A DNA stretch of 6,843 nt from an uncultured Chromatiales bacterium. Its GTDB lineage: Bacteria > Pseudomonadota > Gammaproteobacteria > Steroidobacterales > GCA-2729495. The DNA is taken from positions 1 through 6,843 of the forward strand of contig CAJXQV010000065.1 in NCBI GenBank assembly GCA_913058165.1, read 5' to 3'. Each line of letters begins with the position of its first letter. The first letter of the stretch is position 1. The position numbers and the translations under genes were made by a program. Shown here piece by piece: positions 1 to 6,664 of this stretch. Below the pieces are notes generated by a model. The model made no database searches. It was not told the origin of the DNA and saw only the letters and a program-made list of their open reading frames with translations.

Positions 1-54
1 GGCATACGAGATTGCCTCCTGTCTCGTGGGCTCGGAGATGTGTATAAGAGACAG
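1..54. other. Untrimmed Illumina Nextera P7/i7 adapter (artefact)
   Basis: This is synthetic library sequence, not genome. Bases 1-12 match the 3' end of the P7 flow-cell primer (GGCATACGAGAT). Bases 13-20 (TGCCTCCT) sit where the 8-base i7 index belongs. Bases 21-35 match the Nextera read-2 overhang, and bases 36-54 are the 19-bp Tn5 mosaic end used in tagmentation. From memory the index is one base away from N711 (TGCCTCTT), so either a read error or another index set is possible. Genomic sequence starts at about base 55. The mosaic end should not be read as a natural Tn5/IS50 copy, because no transposase or IS sequence accompanies it and the flanking primer and index are man-made. Confidence 0.98.
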
Positions 55-1216
55 GCCATAATGCGGTATCAGCGACACTGAAACTTTCATATTCGGGAAG
101 GTCGGCGCCGTCGAAAGACACATTCAAACCAGCACTAAAACTTTCTGTTTCCCACTGGGTTTGCAATGGACCGAATTCAAATGTGGGTGATGCAGCCGCC
201 AACTGATAAACCGCAGCACGCAGATCCTCTGGTGGCACGTCAGAAATCTGCCCTGTTTGGTTCATCTCGACAATATCGTTGAGCGCGGCAATATCCAGAC
301 GACCGAAACGCAGCGCGAAACTCACATCAGTCACATCAAGGTCACCAGCACCGGTGACCTTCTCGATGGCATATAGAGCATCCATATTGACGGTCTGACC
401 GCTGCTATCGGCATCCACATTCATGTCCAATGAAAGGTTCTTCATGCTAAACACTTCTTCGCCCAACGCATCCTCTGCAAGCACCGATGCCAGGCCAAGA
501 CGCCCCTTACCGACCCATACAGCGGGCTGAATCAACTGGTGGTTGCCGGTGTAGCTAAAACCGGAAATCGTTGTTTTGCCAGACAGTGCGTCAAAGCTGA
601 GGTCATCGTACCCGGCCTCAAAAATAATCTCGCCACTATAGATATTCGCCGTACCCTCGTAGCTGAAACCGCTGAACTGAACCACGGTAGTTGCTTGGTC
701 AACTTCAAACGGAGGTGCGTCACCGTAAAAACTCGTGAGCCCCGAGAAACCAAGTTGTGAGTACTGACGCAATAGATAAGGCACGCCAAGGTACTCGCGC
801 AGACGTTTGAGATCGCCCGAGGAGGCATCCAACTCTGTTACCGCAGAACCAAGACCCATCTTCATACCATCATTAACCATCACCGGACCATGGTTTAGCG
901 TGATCATGAAGAGCAGCTTCCCGTCCAATGCTGTCTTGTAGAGCTCTATGAGATCAGCCTCATTAGCGAGGTCCGCATTGATCATTGCCATGAATTGATC
1001 CCGGTAGCTGTCATTAAAGCGTGCCGATATTACTGCAGTGCTGGAGAACCAGTTGCGCTGATAATCTTCCAGCTTGATTCTGCCAATATCATCGTATTCG
1101 CTATTAAAGAAAACCACCCGGTCCTCAGCTATCGACTTAGCAGCAAAACCAGCAATCCCGGGTGCGACAAACGCCAACAAAACCACTATCGCGACAAGCG
1201 CAACTAACTTCTTCAT
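55..1216 (-). CDS. DUF945 (YdgA-like) family protein, 3' end missing
   Basis: I read this frame by hand as continuously open from ATG at 1216-1214 down to base 56, giving 387 residues with no stop before the adapter. It starts MKKLVALVAIVVLLAFVAPG, a Lys-Lys start plus a hydrophobic segment (about residues 4-24) that acts as an uncleaved anchor or signal peptide, so the rest should be periplasmic. Family signs are YQRNWFSS at about 52-59 and the NHGP motif at 108-111, both typical of DUF945 proteins such as E. coli YdgA. Later parts are repetitive beta-rich segments (for example GFSYEG and GFSYTG). YdgA is about 500 residues, so roughly the last 100 are missing here. The biochemical role of the family is not established. 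The start is supported by position, but the ribosome site is weak (GGGGTTGGT just upstream). The frame stays open through the adapter, so any predicted residues beyond base 55 are false. Confidence 0.85.
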
Positions 1217-1364
1217 ACCAACCCCATGAACAAAAAATAATGAAATAAAAACGATGTATCAATCGAAAGACGAAGTTCGGCATCACTGAAAACCACGCCT
1301 TCGCCACTCTTATTTTAGACTATCATAAATTATCGACTGCTCGCATCCGGAGAGCTCATAGCAA

Positions 1365-1376
1365 TTGACCGGTCAA
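1365..1376. repeat. Perfect 12-bp palindrome TTGACCGGTCAA
   Basis: TTGACCGGTCAA is its own reverse complement and lies in the divergent region between the DUF945 gene and the serine hydrolase gene. Each half reads TTGACC, which is five of six matches to a sigma70 -35 box, one on each strand. It could be an operator or a shared -35 region. However, no good -10 box lies 16-18 bases downstream on either strand, so the promoter reading is weak. A symmetric binding site for a dimeric regulator is inference only. Confidence 0.35.
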
Positions 1377-1397
1377 AGAACAAATTAAGGCGGAGCG

Positions 1398-1426
1398 ATG
1401 ACCGCAGTTACGCAAAGGGTTACTAT
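1398..1426 (+). promoter_or_regulatory. Weak sigma70-like promoter candidate for the serine hydrolase gene
   Basis: ATGACC (1398-1403) and TACTAT (1421-1426) are separated by 17 bases and each matches the sigma70 consensus at four of six positions. The -10 box would lie 36 bases before the ATG at 1463. The match is modest and such pairs occur by chance, so this is only a candidate. Confidence 0.2.
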
Positions 1427-1462
1427 CTTATTCTACCTAGCAAATCCGTAACGGGCATTTCC

Positions 1463-2635
1463 ATGAAACTACTGCTCCGCTTAATAAAACGTCTGGTCCA
1501 GCTTCTACTTATTCTCACCATCGGCATTGTGGGCTGGATGTACATCGATGAACCGGCACTCGCCACCCGGGTTATTAAACTGGCTGTGCTCGGTGACAGC
1601 GGGCCAACCCATACAGTGGCAGCCAGCGGCTATAGCGAACCTTCAATAATCAATCCGACCTCTGGCATCATTGATCAAGAGGCCATCGACCAAGCTCTGG
1701 AGTACGGTGCAAGTACTAACTCGCATTCGCTGCTAATTTACCATCAAGGTCATCTCGTTCTAGAGCACTACTACCCAGAATACGACGCACAAACATATAC
1801 GGCTACCGCCTCCATGCATAAATCTGTGCTCGCGATGCTAATCGGCATTGCCATCGAAGACGGTCATATTCAATCCGTATCGGAACCGGCTGCTAACTAC
1901 ATCAGTGAATGGGCCGGTGACGAGCGCAAAGAGATCACTATTGAGCAGCTGTTAACGCAAACCAGTGGCATCGACTTCCCCACCTTTAGTTTTAATCCGA
2001 CGGGCGGGTTTTTTAAGTTCTTTTTAGGTGATGACATTACCTCAGTCACACTGTCGGAGCCCGTATGGGCGACACCGGGGTCGCAGTTCGACTACAACAA
2101 TGTCGGACCACAAACCCTGGGCATCTTGCTGGAGCGTGCTACCGGTCAAAAATACTCTGACTATCTGGAACAGAACCTGTGGCTAAAAATCGGCGTCGAT
2201 CCGGCCACCGTACAATTAGACAAAGAAGGCGGGATGGCGCGCACGTTCTGCTGCTTAAATGCTACCGCACGCTCATGGCTGAAAATCGGCTTGCTGCACC
2301 TAAACAAAGGCAAACTCAATGGGGAACAGATAGTTCCAGAGGAATGGATGCACGCAACCGTTGTGCCAGGAGAACACGAAGCAAACTACGGCTATCTAAC
2401 CTGGCTGGGCACAGAATACAAAAAGCAACAACGCTACAACCGCAAAGGCTCAACCTCGGTCTATCATTCAGAGCCGTATTTGATGAAAGACCTAATCTAT
2501 TTCGACGGCTTCGGTGGTCAAAGGGTGTACGTCATTCCATCGGAAGACCTAGTCATTGTGCGTACCGGCGATGTCAGTATGGATTGGGATGATGCTTTAC
2601 TGCCAAACACCATCTTCCGCGGCATTAGCCAATAG
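1463..2635 (+). CDS. Membrane-anchored serine hydrolase, beta-lactamase (class C / NylB-like) fold
   Basis: The 390-residue protein begins with a basic, hydrophobic segment (about residues 2-27, with KLLLRLIKR then a Leu/Ile-rich stretch) that should anchor it in the inner membrane with the enzyme domain in the periplasm. The SxxK catalytic motif is S117-M-H-K120, giving the serine nucleophile and lysine base. The second motif is Y211-N-N213 in FDYNNVGPQTLG. Between them lies EQLLTQTSGI (161-170), the conserved helix that usually reads LLTHTSG; here Gln replaces His. The third, C-terminal motif appears as GFGGQ (349-353), as in NylB-type amidohydrolases and esterases rather than the KTG of true AmpC. 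Likely reactions are hydrolysis or transfer on esters, amides or cell-wall peptides; the substrate cannot be told from sequence. The ribosome site is weak (ACGGG at 1451-1455). It stands alone on its strand. Antibiotic resistance should not be inferred from the family name. Confidence 0.9.
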   Translation: MKLLLRLIKRLVQLLLILTIGIVGWMYIDEPALATRVIKLAVLGDSGPTHTVAASGYSEPSIINPTSGIIDQEAIDQALEYGASTNSHSLLIYHQGHLVLEHYYPEYDAQTYTATASMHKSVLAMLIGIAIEDGHIQSVSEPAANYISEWAGDERKEITIEQLLTQTSGIDFPTFSFNPTGGFFKFFLGDDITSVTLSEPVWATPGSQFDYNNVGPQTLGILLERATGQKYSDYLEQNLWLKIGVDPATVQLDKEGGMARTFCCLNATARSWLKIGLLHLNKGKLNGEQIVPEEWMHATVVPGEHEANYGYLTWLGTEYKKQQRYNRKGSTSVYHSEPYLMKDLIYFDGFGGQRVYVIPSEDLVIVRTGDVSMDWDDALLPNTIFRGISQ

Positions 2636-2638
2636 CGC

Positions 2639-3487
2639 TTACATCGATTGAAAATAATTGTAGAGGGCCGCAATTTCGGTATCGGTGAAGTAGATATACC
2701 GATGCTGAGCAACTTCAATCATCTGATAATCAATCTCGCGGTCGCCGAGAGCAACGCCAGTGCGCATCAAGCGCTGTAAATCCTCAGCGCTATAGGCTTT
2801 ACCGATTTGCAAATTGGGGGCAATCGACACCCGAAATCTGCCGTTATCACTGTGGCAAGCTTCACAGGTGCTTTTCACCAAATACAATCCATGTTCTGCC
2901 GAACCCGGCGTAAAGTCGGCGGACACACGCGGCTGCGAAGGATCAATAAGATCAGCTGCATTCGGTGGAAACTCACCCAACGCATAGCGAATGTTGCCGT
3001 AAGGGTAGTAACTAAAATCGCCCTTCATTCCATCGACTGCGGGCAAACTCTTTATATAAGAAACCAGCGCCGTGAGATCCCGATCGCTCAGATGAAAATA
3101 CGCAAAGGTGGGCATTGCCGGCTGTACGCTGGTGCCATCAGGCCGAATACCATGCCGGAGCGCACGAACAAATTCGGCGGTAGTGTAATCACGCGCCTTC
3201 CAGGTGAGATTAGGGGCAATCGAGCGAACCCCCTTAACGCCGGCAACATAATAGACTTTGCCCTGCAGATCAGCGCCATGACACCAGAAGCAACCCCGAG
3301 TCCGGGCCAGACGCTCGCCTTCGGCAATAACCGCGGGGTCATCACTGAGCGTAATATCCATTAACGGCGCATCGTAGCGCTGAGAAAGGTTCTGGGTAGA
3401 CGTCCACCAAGCATAACCGTAACCCAATAGAGCTACAGCAAAAATAGCGACCAGCAAACCCAATAAGACATCGAATAGACGATTCAT
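2639..3487 (-). CDS. Membrane-anchored diheme cytochrome c
   Basis: The protein has 282 residues and two heme c sites: C66-F-W-C69-H70 and C208-E-A-C211-H212. Likely sixth-ligand methionines are M125 (in PAMPTFAYF) for the first domain and M256 (in DYQMIEV) for the second, each followed by the C-terminal helix typical of class I cytochromes (LTALVSYIKSLP and IAALYNYFQSM). Residues about 5-27 form one hydrophobic segment with no obvious signal-peptidase site, so the two heme domains probably face the periplasm on a membrane tether. The layout resembles electron-transfer subunits of periplasmic dehydrogenases, but no dehydrogenase or oxidase gene lies beside it, so the partner is unknown. Maturation needs the Ccm system encoded elsewhere. 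The gene converges with the serine hydrolase; the two stop codons are 3 bases apart and no terminator lies between them. The ribosome site before ATG 3487 is poor. Confidence 0.92.
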   Translation of the reverse strand: MNRLFDVLLGLLVAIFAVALLGYGYAWWTSTQNLSQRYDAPLMDITLSDDPAVIAEGERLARTRGCFWCHGADLQGKVYYVAGVKGVRSIAPNLTWKARDYTTAEFVRALRHGIRPDGTSVQPAMPTFAYFHLSDRDLTALVSYIKSLPAVDGMKGDFSYYPYGNIRYALGEFPPNAADLIDPSQPRVSADFTPGSAEHGLYLVKSTCEACHSDNGRFRVSIAPNLQIGKAYSAEDLQRLMRTGVALGDREIDYQMIEVAQHRYIYFTDTEIAALYNYFQSM

Positions 3488-3567
3488 AGCACACTAAACC
3501 AAGCCTTTTATCCGCCATAAGCCGGATTATTCAGCACATTACAGTTAAAATCACCGCGACAAGTCGA

Positions 3568-3590
3568 TGCTGTGCGATATATTAGCAGCA
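3568..3590. promoter_or_regulatory. Short inverted repeat around a TATATT box in the cytochrome c/rfbC divergent region
   Basis: The 185-base gap between the divergent starts at 3487 and 3673 must carry the promoters of both genes. TGCTG (3568-3572) and CAGCA (3586-3590) form 5-base arms around a 13-base spacer holding TATATT (3578-3583), which resembles a -10 box on the plus strand. No convincing -35 box lies at the right distance. This is a weak candidate for the rfb promoter or its operator; I see nothing stronger in the gap. Confidence 0.18.
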
Positions 3591-3672
3591 TTGTTATCTG
3601 GACAGGGGCGACTGACATCGCATTTTGCGGGCTGCCCGGCCACCGGCACATTTAAGGTAAACCCGAGACGCC

Positions 3673-4236
3673 ATGAAGATTGAATCTCTAGGAATTCCTG
3701 AGGTAAAACTCCTGACACCGATAAAACATCAAGACCCCAGAGGTTTTTTTGTTGAAAGCTATAATCGACAGGCCTTCGCCAAGCTCGGCATCGACATTGA
3801 TTTTGTGCAGGATAACCACTCACTTTCCGTACCCAAAGGCACATTGCGCGGCCTGCATTTCCAGGCACCGCCATTTGCACAGACCAAACTGGTGCATTGC
3901 ACGCGCGGCAGTATTCTGGATGTGGCCGTCGACATCCGCGCAGGTTCGCCCACCTACGGTCATGCAGTGGCTGTCATGCTGAACGCAATAACGATGCAAA
4001 TGCTATTGGTTCCCGAAGGCTTTGCTCACGGCTTTTGCACGTTGGAAGACAATACTGAAGTGCAATACAAAGTGAATGCTGGCTACTCTGCCGAGTGCGA
4101 TGGCGGTGTTGCCTGGGATGACCCAGCATTGGGCATCGACTGGCCCGTAACCGGTATTGAGGTGCTTCTCTCGGACAAAGACAAAACTCACCCCACGCTG
4201 GAACAACTGGATAACCCGTTCAGTTACTCCCCGTAA
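3673..4236 (+). CDS. rfbC: dTDP-4-dehydrorhamnose 3,5-epimerase
   Basis: RfbC (RmlC) inverts C3 and C5 of dTDP-4-keto-6-deoxy-D-glucose to give dTDP-4-keto-L-rhamnose in the cytoplasm. The 187-residue length is normal for the family. Recognisable parts are DPRGFFVESYN (21-31), QDNHS (46-50), the core KGTLRGLHFQ with catalytic His62, KLVHC with Lys72, the RGSILDVAVDIR strand (78-89), VPEGFAHGF (113-121), active-site tyrosines at Y132 or Y138, and SDKD with Asp170, which fits the His-Asp dyad of characterised RmlC enzymes. The jelly-roll core is complete, so it should be active. It is the first gene of the rfbC-rfbB-rfbA cassette, whereas rmlC is more often last. The ribosome site is weak (GAG at 3665-3667, AAGG further up). 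A 52-base gap separates it from rfbB. Confidence 0.96.
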   Translation: MKIESLGIPEVKLLTPIKHQDPRGFFVESYNRQAFAKLGIDIDFVQDNHSLSVPKGTLRGLHFQAPPFAQTKLVHCTRGSILDVAVDIRAGSPTYGHAVAVMLNAITMQMLLVPEGFAHGFCTLEDNTEVQYKVNAGYSAECDGGVAWDDPALGIDWPVTGIEVLLSDKDKTHPTLEQLDNPFSYSP

Positions 4237-4276
4237 ATAAACCAGCAATAGACCAATAACAAGCAATCTGTAAGAT

Positions 4277-4281
4277 AGGGA
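4277..4281 (+). promoter_or_regulatory. Ribosome binding site that fixes the TTG start of rfbB
   Basis: AGGGA lies 7 bases before TTG at 4289-4291, an ideal Shine-Dalgarno distance. The first downstream ATG (4313-4315) would remove MKILITGG and break the dinucleotide-binding loop, so the TTG codon is the better start. Confidence 0.75.
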
Positions 4282-4288
4282 CAGACTT

Positions 4289-5344
4289 TTGAAAATACTT
4301 ATTACTGGCGGTATGGGCTTCATCGGATCTGCATTAGTCCGGCACCTTTTAACTAACAGCGATGTTGAAATCATCAATTTCGACAAAATGACTTATGCCG
4401 CTAATCCGGCATCACTGCTCGGTGGCGAAACCAATCCGCGGCATACACTAATAGAAGCTGACATCTGCGATGCCGATGCGGTAACTCAAGCCTTCGAAAC
4501 CCACCGGCCCGACGCAGTTATGCACCTGGCTGCCGAGTCGCATGTTGACCGCTCGATTGATGCCCCGGATGACTTTGTGCAAACCAATCTGGTGGGCACC
4601 TTTCGCATGTTGCAGGGTGCACTTGAGCACTGGGGCACACTGGATGCCACAGGCAAAGCAGCCTTCCGCTTTGTGCATATTTCCACCGATGAAGTGTTCG
4701 GTTCCTTAGGCGCTAGCGGCCAGTTCTCTGAAACCACCCCGTACAGCCCTAATTCTCCCTACTCGGCCAGCAAAGCGGGCTCTGATCATCTGGTGCGCGC
4801 ATGGCATGAGACTTATGGTCTGCCGGTGCTCATTACCAACTGTTCGAACAACTACGGCCCATGCCAGTTCCCGGAAAAACTCATTCCGCTCATGCTCCTG
4901 AAGGCACTGGCAGGTGAACCATTGCCGGTATACGGCGAAGGCATCAACGTTCGCGACTGGCTGTATGTGGATGACCATGCCCGCGCATTGGAAACGGTAT
5001 TGCTCACCGGTAAGGTTGGAGAAACCTACACCGTCGGTGGCAACTGCGAGCGGAAGAATATCGATGTTGTGCATGCACTGTGCAACATCATGGATGAACT
5101 TGCGCCCGACAATGCGCCGCACACCAACCTTATTACCTACGTTAAAGACAGGCCCGGCCATGATTTGCGCTATGCGATTGATGCCAGCAAAATCAAACGC
5201 GAACTCGGCTGGGAACCGCAGGAAACTTTTGAAAGCGGCTTAAAGAAAACCGTCGACTGGTACTTGCAGAACCGTGATTGGTGGCAGGCTATTTTAGATG
5301 GCAGCTACCAGCTCGGCCGTCTTGGCACCAACGCGGAACACTAG
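4289..5344 (+). CDS. rfbB: dTDP-glucose 4,6-dehydratase (TTG start)
   Basis: RfbB (RmlB) is an NAD-dependent extended short-chain dehydrogenase that turns dTDP-D-glucose into dTDP-4-keto-6-deoxy-D-glucose in the cytoplasm. The N-terminal Rossmann motif is GGMGFIG (7-13). [10 protein letters not shown] (81-90) is a family signature. The active site is T133-D134-E135 in STDEVFG plus Y158-xxx-K162 in [15 protein letters not shown]. The substrate-domain signatures [17 protein letters not shown] (184-200), [16 protein letters not shown] (215-230) and [12 protein letters not shown] (287-298) are all present. Its 351 residues match the usual length. Translation starts at TTG, supported by the AGGGA site and by the need for MKILITGG. 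It lies 52 bases after rfbC and 12 bases before rfbA, so the three genes are probably cotranscribed. Confidence 0.97.
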   Translation: MKILITGGMGFIGSALVRHLLTNSDVEIINFDKMTYAANPASLLGGETNPRHTLIEADICDADAVTQAFETHRPDAVMHLAAESHVDRSIDAPDDFVQTNLVGTFRMLQGALEHWGTLDATGKAAFRFVHISTDEVFGSLGASGQFSETTPYSPNSPYSASKAGSDHLVRAWHETYGLPVLITNCSNNYGPCQFPEKLIPLMLLKALAGEPLPVYGEGINVRDWLYVDDHARALETVLLTGKVGETYTVGGNCERKNIDVVHALCNIMDELAPDNAPHTNLITYVKDRPGHDLRYAIDASKIKRELGWEPQETFESGLKKTVDWYLQNRDWWQAILDGSYQLGRLGTNAEH

Positions 5345-5349
5345 AGGGA
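5343..5349 (+). promoter_or_regulatory. Strong ribosome binding site of rfbA overlapping the rfbB stop
   Basis: AGAGGGA overlaps the rfbB stop codon TAG (5342-5344) and lies 7 bases before the rfbA ATG. This arrangement suggests that rfbB and rfbA translation are coupled. Confidence 0.7.
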
Positions 5350-5356
5350 ATACAAC

Positions 5357-6229
5357 ATGTCCAAAGGGATCATACTCGCCGGCGGTTCAGGCACACGCCT
5401 TTACCCGGCAACTCACAGCGTCAGCAAGCAACTGCTTCCGGTCTATGACAAGCCAATGATCTACTACCCGCTATCCACGCTCATGCTGGCCGGTATTCGC
5501 GATATCCTTATTATTACCACTCCGCATGACAACGACCAGTTCCGCAGGCTCCTGGGTGACGGCAGTCAATGGGGAATTAACCTGGAATACGCTATCCAGC
5601 CAAACCCCGAAGGCTTGGCACAGGCTTTTCTAATCGGCGCTGACTTCATCGGTAACGATGCCTGTGCACTGGTGCTTGGCGATAATATTTTTTATGGCAG
5701 TGGATTCCGCGACTTATTGCAACAAGCACTCAGGGAAACCGAAGGTGCAAGCGTATTTGCCTATCAGGTGTCGGATGCCAAAGCCTTTGGTGTCGTCGAT
5801 TTCGATAAAAATGGCAAAGCCTTAAGCATTGAAGAGAAACCCGCAAAGCCTAAATCCAACTGGGCTGTTACCGGTTTGTATTTTTACGACAGCAATGTGG
5901 TGGACTACGCGCGCGAGATCAAACCATCGGCACGCGGCGAACTGGAAATTACCGAGCTTAATAACATGTACTTAACGCAAGGCAAGCTCAATGTAGCGCT
6001 GCTTAATCGTGGTTTTGCATGGTTGGATACCGGCACACATAAGTCACTGCTGCAGGCATCGGAGTTTGTGCATACCATCGAGGAACGTCAGGGCTTAAAA
6101 ATCGCAGCTCCCGAAGAAGTGGCGTACCGGATGAAATTTATCGATGCCGAACAGCTTGAAGCATTGGCCGCGCCGCTTGAAAAAAGCGGCTACGGTATCT
6201 ACCTGAAGAACCTTCTGATTAACGCCTAA
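5357..6229 (+). CDS. rfbA: Glucose-1-phosphate thymidylyltransferase
   Basis: RfbA (RmlA) joins glucose-1-phosphate and dTTP to give dTDP-glucose plus pyrophosphate, the entry step of the pathway. At 290 residues it is the usual length of the RmlA/RffH type. The nucleotide-binding signature GGSGTRLYP spans 9-17, and the pyrophosphorylase motif runs on to [17 protein letters not shown] (24-40). Other motifs are NPEGLAQAF (83-91), LGDNIFYG (107-114) with the metal-binding Asp109, EEKP (159-162) and WLDTGTH (222-228) with the second metal-binding Asp224. All key residues are in place. The enzyme is often feedback-inhibited by dTDP-L-rhamnose, but that cannot be judged from sequence here. rffH, the enterobacterial-common-antigen paralogue, is the main alternative name; the rfbC and rfbB neighbours favour rfbA. 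Confidence 0.96.
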   Translation: MSKGIILAGGSGTRLYPATHSVSKQLLPVYDKPMIYYPLSTLMLAGIRDILIITTPHDNDQFRRLLGDGSQWGINLEYAIQPNPEGLAQAFLIGADFIGNDACALVLGDNIFYGSGFRDLLQQALRETEGASVFAYQVSDAKAFGVVDFDKNGKALSIEEKPAKPKSNWAVTGLYFYDSNVVDYAREIKPSARGELEITELNNMYLTQGKLNVALLNRGFAWLDTGTHKSLLQASEFVHTIEERQGLKIAAPEEVAYRMKFIDAEQLEALAAPLEKSGYGIYLKNLLINA

Positions 6230-6239
6230 ACGCTCTTCA

Positions 6240-6265
6240 TGCATGAGATCATGCACAAAGCTTTG
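6240..6265. repeat. Two abutting palindromes between rfbA and yjdM
   Basis: TGCATGA (6240-6246) and TCATGCA (6249-6255) are perfect 7-base arms around GA. They are followed at once by CAAAGCTTTG (6256-6265), a perfect 10-base palindrome. They begin 11 bases after the rfbA stop. No run of T follows, so this is not a standard intrinsic terminator. It may be an operator pair for yjdM or a transcript-end hairpin acting with Rho. Function is inference. Confidence 0.4.
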
Positions 6266-6291
6266 TTGCGTATCCCGCCACACATCTTAAT
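6263..6291 (+). promoter_or_regulatory. Candidate yjdM promoter
   Basis: TTGTTG (6263-6268) and CTTAAT (6286-6291) are 17 bases apart, matching the sigma70 consensus at three and four of six positions. The -10 box would be 30 bases before the ATG at 6322, and the -35 box overlaps the CAAAGCTTTG palindrome. This is a modest candidate that would let yjdM be expressed apart from the rfb cassette. Confidence 0.28.
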
Positions 6292-6308
6292 TTCCCGACC
6301 TGAATTAT

Positions 6309-6313
6309 GAGGA
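6309..6313 (+). promoter_or_regulatory. Ribosome binding site that fixes the yjdM start
   Basis: GAGGA lies 8 bases before ATG 6322. The in-frame ATG at 6307 overlaps this site and would add five residues (MRTRT) not seen in the family, so 6322 is preferred. Confidence 0.75.
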
Positions 6314-6321
6314 CTCGCACC

Positions 6322-6654
6322 ATGAGCGCTTTGCCGCCCTGCCCCGCCTGCGACTCTGAGTTCACCTACGAAGATGGCAGCCTGCTGGTCTGTCCGGAAT
6401 GCGCTCATGAATGGTCCATTGGGGATGCCGATGAGCGCGACTCAGGTGTTACCGACGCCAACGGCAACCCCTTGCAGGATGGCGATACCGTCAGCGTGAT
6501 CAAAGACCTTAAGGTGAAAGGCAGTTCAGCGGTCATCAAAGTCGGCACTAAAGTGAAGAACATCCGTCTGGTCGATAGTGATCACGATATCGATTGCAAA
6601 ATTGACGGTGTCGGTGCGATGAAACTCAAATCGGAGTTCGTTAAAAAGGTCTGA
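6322..6654 (+). CDS. yjdM: Zinc-ribbon protein YjdM (PhnA family)
   Basis: The 110-residue protein closely resembles E. coli YjdM (111 residues). The N-terminal zinc ribbon has C7-P-A-C10 and C24-P-E-C27, with the typical EFTYEDG between and HEW after the second pair. The C-terminal part (about 46-110) holds the family block [17 protein letters not shown], then [11 protein letters not shown], then [19 protein letters not shown], a small SH3-like beta domain. The protein was once called PhnA from its place near phosphonate genes in E. coli, but it is not phosphonoacetate hydrolase, and its cellular role is unclear. No phosphonate genes are visible here. It probably has its own promoter and converges with the NRPS gene across a 10-base gap. 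Confidence 0.95.
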   Translation: MSALPPCPACDSEFTYEDGSLLVCPECAHEWSIGDADERDSGVTDANGNPLQDGDTVSVIKDLKVKGSSAVIKVGTKVKNIRLVDSDHDIDCKIDGVGAMKLKSEFVKKV

Positions 6655-6664
6655 TGCGAGTTGC

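Noticed and set aside
36..54. Tn5/IS50-type mosaic end as a sign of a mobile element
   Set aside because: It is flanked by the Nextera overhang, an index and the P7 primer, so it comes from library preparation.
539..1207. Short open frames at 539-760 and 995-1207 on the plus strand and 532-828 on the minus strand
   Set aside because: They lie inside the long minus-strand DUF945 frame, have no ribosome sites and look like no known family; they are shadow frames.
1463..2635. Naming the hydrolase AmpC or an antibiotic-resistance gene
   Set aside because: The KTG motif is absent, the protein carries a membrane anchor, and most proteins of this fold act on other esters or amides.
2807..3364. 185-codon plus-strand open frame opposite the cytochrome c gene
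   Set aside because: The minus strand has two heme motifs and ligands in order, whereas the plus-strand product is basic and without recognisable motifs. It is an antisense shadow.
3511..3526. Inverted repeat TCCGCCATAAGCCGGA upstream of the cytochrome c gene
   Set aside because: The 6-base arms contain a mismatch and the element is short; it is within chance expectation.
3633..3648. GC-rich hairpin TGCCCGGCCACCGGCA ahead of rfbC
   Set aside because: The stem needs a bulge, the loop is only about 3 bases and no T-run follows; it is too weak to call as a terminator or attenuator.
4706..5161. 151-codon minus-strand open frame opposite rfbB
   Set aside because: It is fully inside a well-supported rfbB gene and shows no family motif.
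6307..6321. Upstream ATG at 6307 as the yjdM start
   Set aside because: It overlaps the GAGGA ribosome site and adds five residues not found in the family; ATG 6322 fits better.
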